In this document: in pieces, positions 1-8,373 of the stretch
Numbering within the stretch: position 1 is the first letter of the stretch
Layout of the letters: each line of letters starts with the position of its first letter
Origin: Luteibacter sp. Sphag1AF
GTDB taxonomy: Bacteria > Pseudomonadota > Gammaproteobacteria > Xanthomonadales > Rhodanobacteraceae
Assembly: GCF_014192715.1 (NCBI RefSeq)
Contig: NZ_JACHYH010000001.1
Span: 868,001 to 932,000 of the forward strand
Direction of reading: 5' to 3'
DNA: 64,000 bases
Program-made: the position numbers and the translations under genes
Notes under the pieces: generated by a model
Database searches by the model: none
Seen by the model: the letters and a program-made list of their open reading frames with translations, nothing else
What the model was told of the DNA's origin: nothing

Positions 1-1
1 G

Positions 2-1660
2 TCAAACCCTGGCCGGCTCGGATGCCGCCGCACGCCGCCCCAGCCACCAGGCCCGCAGCACCGGCAATGCCAGCGCAAGGTTCAACACGAGCCACGTCCA
101 GCTGACCAGATTGACGCCCATCTCCTGCACCACCATCGACGCGCCCAGCACCGGAATCCAGACAGCCATCAGGCGCTCTTCCACCAACGGAAGACTGCGA
201 TCCATGGATGTGCGCAGCAGCCCCAGCAACGCGAAACCCATGCACGGCACGGCGAAAAGGCCAATGGGAAAGTCGCGGTAGCGGCCGCTGAACACCAGCA
301 GCAACCCGTACAGCGTCAGCACAAACATCCAGAAGAAGCGCTGCGTGGTGAATACATCCACCGTCCAGCGACGGGCCGTGACCGTCGCTGCGGTGACCTG
401 CATGGCGCTTTCCACGATGCGCACGCTTGCCAGACGGGTGGCAATCGCACGGGCCAGCGTCAGCGCCGTCAGCAGGGCGATCGCGCCCGCAGCGATACCG
501 ACGAGCCACTCCGTGTTGTTGCGGCACGCATACGACAGCAAGCGCACATGCGCAGCCAGCGCCGTGCCCGTCGCAAAGCCGGCCAGCAGCAGCGCCAGCG
601 CCCCCGCTGCACCACGCCAGCGACGGCGCACGCAGCCCGCGGCCAGGAACAGCAGCGAGCCGACACCGCCCGCACCCATCGCCCACAGCCAGCGCGGCTC
701 TTCCACCACCGGGCCCTGCATGGGGAACTTGGGTTTCGCATCTACATCGAAAATGCCCCAGTAGCCACCTACCGTGCCTTCCAGGTCGCGCTTCCACGGT
801 TGATCGAACGCTTCGATCACGTTGTAAGGCATGTGCACGGAGGCGGCGTAAGCCAGGAACTCACGCAGATAGCGCGCTTCGTTGACCAGGCTCGCGCTGG
901 CGTACTGACGGGTACGCCCCTGACTGGGCCAGCCGGTTTCGCCAATCATGATTTCCCTGCCGGGGAATTGCGCCTGCATATGCGCATACACGCCAGCCAC
1001 ATGGGCCACGGCGCGCTCCGGCGCCACCGGCTCGTCTTCCCAGTAAGGAAGGATGTGGATCGTGAGGTAGTCCACCGCCTTGGCAACCTGCGGATTGCGC
1101 AGCCAGAACTCCCACACGTCGGCGTAGGTGACAGGGACGCTGGTGTGCGAGCGCACCCGCTCGATATACCCCATCAGCTGACGCGGCGTCAGTTCGCCAC
1201 GCAGCAGTACCTCGTTGCCCACAATGATGCCGCGCAGATTGGCGTGCTGGCGCTTGGCCACTTCCAGGCCGTGAGCAATTTCGCTTTCGTTGACGGCCGG
1301 ATCGCGCGCAAGCCAGATGCCCATCAGCACTTTCATGCCATAGCGGCCGGCGATTTCCGGAACGACGTCCAGACCATGCCCCATCGAGTAAGTGCGAACG
1401 CAATCAAAACGGGCGGAGAGCGCCTTGAGATCAGCGTCGATCCGCTCCGGCGGAATCACTGCGTACACATCGAACGGTGTCTCGCCCTTTAGCCGGAACG
1501 GTGCATAGGACACGCAGGCGATGCGCGACGTGGGCGCTTCGGGAAGGTCTACCGGACGGCCGAGTGCCCACCAATAAGCGGCGCCAGCCAGCGCGCACAG
1601 TACAAGCACAATCCATGCGAGCGGTCGCGCGAGACGCGCAAGAGGGGTGTGGGGCGACAT
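2..1660 (-). CDS. Membrane-anchored GH17-like beta-glucanase / glucan-modifying protein
   Basis: The 552-residue product has an N-terminal membrane segment (about residues 14-33), an extracytoplasmic GH17-type TIM-barrel (about 45-330) and a C-terminal block of several membrane helices. GH17 enzymes cleave or transfer beta-1,3/1,6-glucans with two glutamates. The likely acid/base is E150 in GNEVLLR and the likely nucleophile E241 in GETGWPS. The layout resembles proteobacterial cyclic-glucan or beta-glucan modifying membrane proteins, so an envelope or periplasmic glucan role is inferred. I chose the ATG at 1660 because AGGA lies five bases upstream; a TTG at 1690 in the same frame lacks a ribosome site. 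The stop lies at the left edge, so the gene is complete. Substrate is not determinable. Confidence 0.8.
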   Translation of the reverse strand: MSPHTPLARLARPLAWIVLVLCALAGAAYWWALGRPVDLPEAPTSRIACVSYAPFRLKGETPFDVYAVIPPERIDADLKALSARFDCVRTYSMGHGLDVVPEIAGRYGMKVLMGIWLARDPAVNESEIAHGLEVAKRQHANLRGIIVGNEVLLRGELTPRQLMGYIERVRSHTSVPVTYADVWEFWLRNPQVAKAVDYLTIHILPYWEDEPVAPERAVAHVAGVYAHMQAQFPGREIMIGETGWPSQGRTRQYASASLVNEARYLREFLAYAASVHMPYNVIEAFDQPWKRDLEGTVGGYWGIFDVDAKPKFPMQGPVVEEPRWLWAMGAGGVGSLLFLAAGCVRRRWRGAAGALALLLAGFATGTALAAHVRLLSYACRNNTEWLVGIAAGAIALLTALTLARAIATRLASVRIVESAMQVTAATVTARRWTVDVFTTQRFFWMFVLTLYGLLLVFSGRYRDFPIGLFAVPCMGFALLGLLRTSMDRSLPLVEERLMAVWIPVLGASMVVQEMGVNLVSWTWLVLNLALALPVLRAWWLGRRAAASEPARV

Positions 1661-1798
1661 GCGGGTCCTGGTAAACGATAAGCCCGGCAAGCTTAGCGGC
1701 AGGAGGGCGCGTGGCGAAGCCCCGCAGATTCATCCGGTCTGCGCGGACTCATGAACTACAATCGGACGGGACCCCGAAAGCTATCGAAGGAAAGGCAC

Positions 1799-3898
1799 AT
1801 GCCCGCACACCCGGCATCGCGACGCCCAGTCTCCCCACTGCGCCGCCTCGGCCGTCACGCCATGCTGTTTGTGGGCGCCTGCCTGCTCGCCGCCCAGGCG
1901 CAGGCTGTCGGCACTGACTCGCAGCGAGCCCGCTTTCGTCAGGCCTATGCCGCCGCCCAACAAGGGGGCGACGCCTGGCGTGCGCAAGCTCAAGGCCTGG
2001 AGAGCTATTCGATCTATCCCTACCTGGAAGCGGCCGCTCTCGAACACGACCTGCGCCAGCTCGACCGCGCCCCCGTGGACGCCTATCTGGCCCGCTACCC
2101 CAACATGATCCCGGCGAACGACCTGCGCCGCGATTACCTGGGCGAACTGGCCCGGCGCAAGGACTGGACCACATTCGCCTCGATGTACCAGCCGGGCCTG
2201 GGCGACAGCCTTACCTGCTTTGCCCTGCAGGCCAAACTGGCACGCGGGGAGCCGCTGGATTTCAATCGCGACCTCGCAGACCTCTGGAAAAAGGCCAGCC
2301 TGCCCAACGCATGCGATCCGGTGATTGCCGCTGCCCACGATCAGGGCCTGCTGACGCCTGATCGGTTGTGGTCGCGCATCCAGATCGCCACCGATGCTGG
2401 CAAAGGGGGCACCGTCGCTTCTCTGGCACCGTGGTTGCCACCGACCGATGCCAGCGCCGCCCGCAATATTGCGCTGGCGATGACCGACCCGACCCGCGCC
2501 GTAGCCGACGCCGCCAACTGGCCCGACACACCCCGGCACCGGCAGGCCGTGGTGCTTGCCGTACAGCGCCTCGCGCGCCGGCAGTCCATCGCGGCCGACG
2601 CCGCCTGGACGTCGCTGTCACCGCGCTTCCGCCTGGACGATCAGCAGCGCGGCGCCGTGCTCAACACACTGGCGCTGTTTCACGCCACCGACTTCGACGA
2701 AAGCGCACTGGATCGCCTGGCCGCGCTGCCGCCCGGCGCACAGACCGACGCTACCCGCGAGTGGCGCGTACGCGTCGCGCTGGCGCGCCAGGACTGGACA
2801 GCCGCTCTCGCCGCGCTGGATGCCCTGAGTGAATCGCAGAAGCAGGACGGCGAGTGGCGTTATTTTCGTGCGGTGGTCTACGGCAAGCTTGGCCGCAACA
2901 GCGAGTCGCAGTCGATGTATCAGTCGGTATCCCAGGAGGCCACCTACTTCGGCTTCCTCGCCTCCGACCGCCTGAATACGGCGTACGCCATCTGCCCGTC
3001 GTCCATCGCCACCGATCCGTCGCGCGAACGGGCGCTGCTGGCCGACCCGTCACTGGACCGTGCGTTTGAGCTCTACGCCGTGGGCCTGCAAAAGCTGGCC
3101 CGTCGTGAGTGGAACCAGGCCATGAGCGGCGCCACGCCCGACACCCAGCGCCTTGCCGCTGACCTGGCCTACCGTCAGGGCTGGTACGACCGCGCGGTGT
3201 TCACCCTCAGCTCCGGTGATGCATTGCGCCTTTACGAGCAGCGTTTCCCGCTGGCCCGTCAGGATGGCGTCATCGAGCAGTCGAGCCAGGCGGGCATCGA
3301 ACCGTCCTGGGCTTACGCCATCATTCGCGCTGAAAGCGCATGGATGAGCGACGCACGCTCAGGCGCCGATGCGCGCGGCCTGATGCAGTTGCTGCCGGAT
3401 ACCGCATCCAACGTCGCACGCCGTAACGGGCTGCCGTGGAATGGCGGCGAAAGCCTCTACGATCCGCCGACCAACATTCAGTTGGGCACACGCTACCTCG
3501 CGCAGATGGCCGCGCGCTACAACGGCGCACCCTGGCTGGCCAGCGCCGCGTACAACGCCGGCCCCGGCAAGGTGGACCAGTGGCTTGCTGCGCGCGGCAC
3601 GCTGGACCCGGACCTCTTCGTGGTCAGCATTCCCTACAAGGAAACCCGCGAATACGTGGCCCGCGTGATGGCATTCGCCGTCATCTACGACTGGCGCGTC
3701 AACGGCAGCGCCATACCGCTCAGCTCGCGCATGACGGCCATCGGCCAGACCTACACGTTGCCCACCGCTGGCACGCTCCGTCGTCAGGTCACCTGCCCCG
3801 CACCAGCCGTCAGCAAACCTGCCCCGCCCAGCGTACCTGCCGTGCAGCAGTCGGCGCCGGATGCCGCATCGGCTTCGTCGGTGGGAGAGCAGCCATGA
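1799..3898 (+). CDS. slt: Soluble lytic murein transglycosylase
   Basis: The 699-residue protein matches the Slt70 plan: a cleaved signal peptide ending near AQAQA, a long helical superhelix (about residues 40-480) and a C-terminal lysozyme-like SLT domain. The catalytic glutamate is probably E512 in IIRAESAW, followed by the typical GLMQLLPDTA and AAYNAGPGK motifs. It cleaves peptidoglycan glycan strands in the periplasm to 1,6-anhydromuropeptides. An ATG at 1751 is in frame, but the ATG at 1799 follows GAAGGAAAGG and gives a proper signal peptide, so I start there. The last codons form a Pro/Ala/Ser-rich tail, and the stop overlaps the start of the next gene by four bases (ATGA). Confidence 0.93.
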   Translation: MPAHPASRRPVSPLRRLGRHAMLFVGACLLAAQAQAVGTDSQRARFRQAYAAAQQGGDAWRAQAQGLESYSIYPYLEAAALEHDLRQLDRAPVDAYLARYPNMIPANDLRRDYLGELARRKDWTTFASMYQPGLGDSLTCFALQAKLARGEPLDFNRDLADLWKKASLPNACDPVIAAAHDQGLLTPDRLWSRIQIATDAGKGGTVASLAPWLPPTDASAARNIALAMTDPTRAVADAANWPDTPRHRQAVVLAVQRLARRQSIAADAAWTSLSPRFRLDDQQRGAVLNTLALFHATDFDESALDRLAALPPGAQTDATREWRVRVALARQDWTAALAALDALSESQKQDGEWRYFRAVVYGKLGRNSESQSMYQSVSQEATYFGFLASDRLNTAYAICPSSIATDPSRERALLADPSLDRAFELYAVGLQKLARREWNQAMSGATPDTQRLAADLAYRQGWYDRAVFTLSSGDALRLYEQRFPLARQDGVIEQSSQAGIEPSWAYAIIRAESAWMSDARSGADARGLMQLLPDTASNVARRNGLPWNGGESLYDPPTNIQLGTRYLAQMAARYNGAPWLASAAYNAGPGKVDQWLAARGTLDPDLFVVSIPYKETREYVARVMAFAVIYDWRVNGSAIPLSSRMTAIGQTYTLPTAGTLRRQVTCPAPAVSKPAPPSVPAVQQSAPDAASASSVGEQP

Positions 3899-4914
3899 GC
3901 CTTCTGCCGTCGACCATGAAAGCCGTGGAGATTTCCCGGCCCGGCCCGCCCGACGTGCTGACGCTGGTGGATCGCCCCGTGCCTTCGCTGCGCCCGGGCG
4001 ACGTGCTGATTCGCGTGGCGGCCGCCGGCATCAACCGCGCCGACACCGGACAACGCGCCGGCACCTATCCGCCACCGCCGGGCGCCTCTGACCTTCCCGG
4101 ACTGGAAGTGTCGGGCCGCATCGTCGCCATGGGCGCGGACGCGGGCGACTGGAAAGTGGGCGATGCCGTATGTGCGCTCGTCGATGGGGGCGGGTACGCC
4201 CAATACGTGGCGGTACCGGCTGGCCAGTGCCTGCCGGTGCCCAAAGGGCTCAACTGGATCGAAGCGGCTGCCCTCCCGGAAACCTGCTTCACGGTGTGGA
4301 CCAACGTGTTTGATCGCGCACGCCTCATCGCGGGAGAAACGTTCCTCGTGCACGGCGGCAGCAGCGGCATCGGCACCACGGCCATTCCACTGGCCCGCGC
4401 ATTGGGCGCGCGCGTATTCACCACGGTGGGCACGAAGGCGAAGGCTGATGCCTGCCTTGCGCTGGGCGCCGAACGCGCCATCAATTACCGCGATGAAGAC
4501 TTCGTTGCCGTGGTGAAGTCCCTGACCGATGGTGCAGGCGTCGATGTAATCCTCGACATGGTCGGCGGCGACTATGCGCCACGCAACATCAATGCGCTGG
4601 CCATGGATGGACGGCTCGTCATGATTGCCCTGCCCCATGGCCGCCAGGCGGAGCTGGATCTGGGCAAGATCATCTTCCGCCGCCTTACCGTTACCGGCTC
4701 GGGCCTGCGCGCCCTGCCGCCTGCCCGCAAGGCGCATATCGGTGCCTCGCTGCTCGCGAAGGTGTGGCCCCTGATCGAAGCGGGCACCTTCCGCCCGATC
4801 ATCCATGCCACGTTCCTGTTAAGTGATGCTGCGGCGGCACATGCATTGATGGAAGATGGCAGTCATATTGGCAAAATCATGCTGGATGTCGACCCGACCC
4901 TCGCCCAACCCTGA
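3895..4914 (+). CDS. NAD(P)H:quinone oxidoreductase (zinc-free MDR family)
   Basis: The 339-residue protein is a medium-chain dehydrogenase/reductase of the quinone-oxidoreductase type. It has the GroES-like N-terminal half (AAGINRADTGQRAG, YPPPPG) and a Rossmann half with a glycine-rich loop in VHGGSSGIGTTA (about residues 150-162). The cysteine/histidine zinc ligands of alcohol dehydrogenases are absent. Members reduce quinones or enones with NADPH in the cytosol; the physiological substrate cannot be read from sequence. The ATG overlaps the slt stop as ATGA, which suggests translational coupling. A longer upstream reading in this frame only runs antisense-like through slt and is not real coding. 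Confidence 0.88.
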   Translation: MSLLPSTMKAVEISRPGPPDVLTLVDRPVPSLRPGDVLIRVAAAGINRADTGQRAGTYPPPPGASDLPGLEVSGRIVAMGADAGDWKVGDAVCALVDGGGYAQYVAVPAGQCLPVPKGLNWIEAAALPETCFTVWTNVFDRARLIAGETFLVHGGSSGIGTTAIPLARALGARVFTTVGTKAKADACLALGAERAINYRDEDFVAVVKSLTDGAGVDVILDMVGGDYAPRNINALAMDGRLVMIALPHGRQAELDLGKIIFRRLTVTGSGLRALPPARKAHIGASLLAKVWPLIEAGTFRPIIHATFLLSDAAAAHALMEDGSHIGKIMLDVDPTLAQP

Positions 4915-4923
4915 AGGCAGCAC

Positions 4924-5862
4924 ATGAAACCGCAGCGTATCGTGATACTGGGCGGCACGGGATTCGTGGGTAGCACGCTGGTGCCTCGTCTCGCTGCGGA
5001 AGGGCATCAAATCGTGCTGCTGTCGCGCAACCGGCAGGCGCGCCGTCAGCACTCCGTCGCTCCCGGCGTGATGCTGCATACGGCCGACATCTACGACGCC
5101 GCCGCGTTACGTCCTTATTTCGCCGATGCAGACACCGTGATCAACCTGGTGGGCATTCTCAACGAGAGCGGATCAGATACCTTTCAGCGCGCGCACGTAG
5201 AGCTGACCCAGACGGTGATCAATACCTGCCGCGATACCGGCGTGCGTCGTCTGCATCAGATGAGCTCGCTGAAAGCCGGCCAGGGTCTGTCGAAATATCT
5301 GAAGACCCGCGGCGAGGCCGAATCGCTGATCAAGCACTCTGGCCTGGACTGGACGCTTTATGAGCCCAGCACCATTTTTGGCCCGGGTGACGGGCTGGTC
5401 ACACGCTTTGCCGGATTGCTGAAAACCCTTCCCGTCATGCCGCTGGCCAGGCCGCGCGCAAAGATGGCGCCGGTATACGTGGGCGACGTCGCGGAAGCAA
5501 TGCGCCGATGTATCGCCAATCCAGCAGTATCGCTGAATCGCAGTTTCGAGCTGTACGGACGCGAGACGCTGACGCTGCTGGATATCGTGCGCCACATCCG
5601 CGATGCGGCCGGCCTGAAGCGTGTGGTGCTGCCGCTTCCGGACAGCCTGGGCATGCTCCAGGCCGAAGTGGCGCAATGGATGCCCGGCAAACCGTTCACC
5701 CCGGACAATTTCCGCTCGCTGCGCACCGACTCGGTGGGCAAGACGGATGGCCTGGCCATGCTGGGCATCCAGCCCCAATCGTTCACCGCGTGGCTGCCAC
5801 GCCTGCTGGGCAAACCAGTGCGCCAGCGTCGACTGGACGACGCGCGGAGCATGCGCCGTTAA
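4924..5862 (+). CDS. NAD(P)-binding complex I NDUFA9-like SDR
   Basis: The 312-residue protein is an atypical short-chain dehydrogenase. It starts with the nucleotide-binding loop ILGGTGFVGSTL (residues 8-19) and has the INLVGILNE segment typical of the NDUFA9-like atypical SDR group. The classical YxxxK site is not clear: a Tyr-Leu-Lys lies in GLSKYLKTRGEAE. Proteins of this group bind NAD(P)H and are linked to complex I assembly or quinone biosynthesis, but bacterial members are mostly uncharacterised. The gene begins nine bases after the quinone oxidoreductase and ends nine bases before cca, so one transcript slt to cca is likely. Confidence 0.82.
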   Translation: MKPQRIVILGGTGFVGSTLVPRLAAEGHQIVLLSRNRQARRQHSVAPGVMLHTADIYDAAALRPYFADADTVINLVGILNESGSDTFQRAHVELTQTVINTCRDTGVRRLHQMSSLKAGQGLSKYLKTRGEAESLIKHSGLDWTLYEPSTIFGPGDGLVTRFAGLLKTLPVMPLARPRAKMAPVYVGDVAEAMRRCIANPAVSLNRSFELYGRETLTLLDIVRHIRDAAGLKRVVLPLPDSLGMLQAEVAQWMPGKPFTPDNFRSLRTDSVGKTDGLAMLGIQPQSFTAWLPRLLGKPVRQRRLDDARSMRR

Positions 5863-5871
5863 TATCGCGGC

Positions 5872-7098
5872 ATGAAACGTTATCTGGTTGGCGGCGCCGT
5901 CCGCGACAAACTCCTGGGCCGTGCGGTGGTTGACCGCGATTTCGTGGTGGTAGGCGCCTCGCCGCCCGAGATGATCGCGGCCGGCTACAAGCCGGTGGGC
6001 AAAGACTTCCCCGTATTCCTTGAGCCCGGGACGGGCGAGGAATATGCGCTGGCACGTACGGAACGCAAGACCGGGCGTGGCTATCACGGGTTCTCATTCC
6101 AGGCCGACGCGTCGGTGACGCTGGAAGAAGATCTGGAACGCCGCGATCTGACGATCAATGCCATCGCCGAGGCGGAAGACGGCACGCTGGTCGATCCTTA
6201 CGGAGGCGTGCGAGATATTGAGCAGCGCGTGTTGCGCCATGTGTCTGCCGCATTCGTGGAAGACCCGGTTCGCCTCCTCCGTGTTGCGCGCTTTGCGGCG
6301 CGTTATGCCCCGCTGGGCTTCACCGTTGCAGACGAAACGATGACCCTCATGCAGCAGATGGTCGCCGATGGCGAGATCGACCATCTGGTGCCCGAACGCG
6401 TGTGGGCGGAAACGCGCAAGGCACTGGCCGAGCCGCAGCCTTCCGCGTTCCTTCGGGTGCTGCGCGAAAGTCATGCGCTTGCCGTGCTGTTTCCCGAAGT
6501 GGATGCGCTGTATGGCGTGCCGCAGCGCGCCGAATATCACCCCGAGATCGACTGCGGCATTCACGTGGAGATGGTGCTGGACATGGCTGCACGCATTGCG
6601 CCCGGCGATGCGCTGGTGGGCTACTGCGCGCTGACCCATGACCTCGGCAAGGCGCTTACGCCGGCCGACGTGCTGCCGCGCCATGTAATGCACGAGCAGC
6701 GCGGGATCGCGCCCGTGCAGGAAATGTCACAGCGCCTGAAGGTGCCGAATGATTTCGCCGCCATGGCCAGTGCTGTATGCCGCTATCACCTCAACGCGCA
6801 TATGGCGTTCGAGCTGAAGCCAGGCACGATACTGAAGCTGCTGGATGCGTTGGGCGCGTTGCGCCGCCCGGAGCGCCTGGAAACGTTTCTGCATGCGTGC
6901 GAAGCGGACAAGCGCGGAAGGCTGGGCAGCGAGGATGCTGCGTATCCCCAGGCCAACTACCTGCGTGCCGCTCGTGACGCAGCCGCCGCCGTGTCGTCAC
7001 AGCCTTTCGTCGAGAAAGGCCTCGTGGGCCCCGCCATCGGCGAAGCGCTGGACCGTGCACGCGTAAAAGCCATCGCATCGGTACCCAAACCGGCCTGA
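5872..7098 (+). CDS. cca: Multifunctional CCA-adding tRNA nucleotidyltransferase
   Basis: The 408-residue protein adds or repairs the 3' CCA end of tRNAs. The class II nucleotidyltransferase head is at the N-terminus ([13 protein letters not shown], then DRDFVVVG with the metal-binding aspartates) and the GKDFPVFL segment is typical of the gammaproteobacterial form. An HD domain follows at about residues 245-330 ([12 protein letters not shown]), matching the long form with phosphatase and phosphodiesterase activities. Length fits E. coli Cca (412 residues). The gene is last in the plus-strand group and faces the MidA-like gene with only 14 bases between stop codons. Confidence 0.95.
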   Translation: MKRYLVGGAVRDKLLGRAVVDRDFVVVGASPPEMIAAGYKPVGKDFPVFLEPGTGEEYALARTERKTGRGYHGFSFQADASVTLEEDLERRDLTINAIAEAEDGTLVDPYGGVRDIEQRVLRHVSAAFVEDPVRLLRVARFAARYAPLGFTVADETMTLMQQMVADGEIDHLVPERVWAETRKALAEPQPSAFLRVLRESHALAVLFPEVDALYGVPQRAEYHPEIDCGIHVEMVLDMAARIAPGDALVGYCALTHDLGKALTPADVLPRHVMHEQRGIAPVQEMSQRLKVPNDFAAMASAVCRYHLNAHMAFELKPGTILKLLDALGALRRPERLETFLHACEADKRGRLGSEDAAYPQANYLRAARDAAAAVSSQPFVEKGLVGPAIGEALDRARVKAIASVPKPA

Positions 7099-7112
7099 CA
7101 CTGTGCGAGCGC

Positions 7113-8306
7113 TTACAGGCGCGAGCCGCGGTCTTCGAGCATAAGTTCGGCAGGCAGCACCACGGCATTCAGGCCACGCGCGAAAAGCATGGCCTGAAAG
7201 CGCTCGCCCATTTCGTCGGGCATTGTGAGCTTTTTCACCTGCTGGGCGAGTCGATAACGGGTAGCCTCATCCTCGGTACCCATATAGCCCTCTTCAAAAA
7301 ATTCCTGAAGACCCGAGGCAATGAGGAACTGCGCCTGCGGCACGTACGCCGCCACACCGAAGCCGGCATTGTTGCCCGCCTCCGCCAACGCCGTGAAATC
7401 CACCGACGCCGTGATGTCCTGAAGACCCGGCGCATGCAGCGCATCAGCATGCATGTAATGCCGATAGAACGCACGCAGCGTACCGTCTGTGCGCTCGGGC
7501 AGATAGAACTCCGAACGCGGGTAACCGTAGTCGATGAAGAGCATCGCGCCCTTCTCCAGCGTGCCCGCGACCGCCTGCATCCAATAGGGAAGCTGCGGAA
7601 GAATTTCGGTGCGGTAACCGGCCTCGAAGTCGCGCCCGAGATCGCGCTCCACGTGGCGCACGGCGCCACCCACCAGCGCATCCGCAGGGCGATAGGTAAT
7701 CCCAAGGCGGCCATCGCCATCCAGTACCACGTATTCTTCGTACACCTCGCCGTCGCGCATGGTGAAACGCGTGGTCGGAAGTGCATCGATCACCTCGTTG
7801 GCGAACAGCACGCCAGCCCAACTTTCTTCAGGCGGCGCATCCAGCCACACCACGCGCGCGAAGACATCTGGAGCCAGTGCGAGAGCCAGGCGTTCGCGCT
7901 GGCGTTCGCGCAGGTCGGCGCTGGGTTCAAGAATCATGTAACGACGCGGAAGCACGCCCTCGCGCTGCATGGCGCCAATGGCCACCTCGGCAAAGGAACC
8001 GCTTCCACCACCCAGTTCGAGGAACTCAGCCTCGTCACCCAGGCTGGCCAGGATGGGCTTCAACGATCGGACCACGCACTGTGCAAACAGCGGACCCAGC
8101 TCGGGCGCCGTGACGAAATCGCCTTCCGCGCCAAACTTGGCCTTGCCCGCGCTGTAGTAGCCAAGGCCCGGCGTATACAGCGCGCGCTCCATGAAACGGG
8201 AGAAAGGCATCGGGCCATTGACGGCGATGTCTTCGCGCATCATCGCCAGCAGGTGATCGGAATGGGCGCGCTCGTCGGCGCTGGGTTCAGGCAATCGGGC
8301 AGTCAT
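7113..8306 (-). CDS. SAM-dependent methyltransferase, MidA/NDUFAF7 family
   Basis: The 397-residue protein has the DUF185/MidA layout. The N-terminus carries PMPFSRFMERALYTPGLGYYS, followed by FVTAPELGPLFAQCV and the SAM-binding motif FLELGGGSGSFA (about residues 96-107). The human relative NDUFAF7 dimethylates an arginine of complex I subunit NDUFS2; bacterial targets are not established. The start ATG at 8306 precedes a standard family N-terminus. It is transcribed toward cca and away from nothing obvious, with the TonB-receptor gene ending just upstream on the same strand. Confidence 0.88.
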   Translation of the reverse strand: MTARLPEPSADERAHSDHLLAMMREDIAVNGPMPFSRFMERALYTPGLGYYSAGKAKFGAEGDFVTAPELGPLFAQCVVRSLKPILASLGDEAEFLELGGGSGSFAEVAIGAMQREGVLPRRYMILEPSADLRERQRERLALALAPDVFARVVWLDAPPEESWAGVLFANEVIDALPTTRFTMRDGEVYEEYVVLDGDGRLGITYRPADALVGGAVRHVERDLGRDFEAGYRTEILPQLPYWMQAVAGTLEKGAMLFIDYGYPRSEFYLPERTDGTLRAFYRHYMHADALHAPGLQDITASVDFTALAEAGNNAGFGVAAYVPQAQFLIASGLQEFFEEGYMGTEDEATRYRLAQQVKKLTMPDEMGERFQAMLFARGLNAVVLPAELMLEDRGSRL

Positions 8307-8373
8307 TCAGGGCACGGACGTGTTGGGCCAGTGCAAAGGATAACGGATCGCCTGAACCCGCGCCGGAAGGGCT

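Noticed and set aside
3436-3894. Upstream extension of the quinone oxidoreductase frame
   Set aside because: It overlaps slt in another frame and reads as low-complexity Arg/His-rich sequence; the real start overlaps the slt stop.
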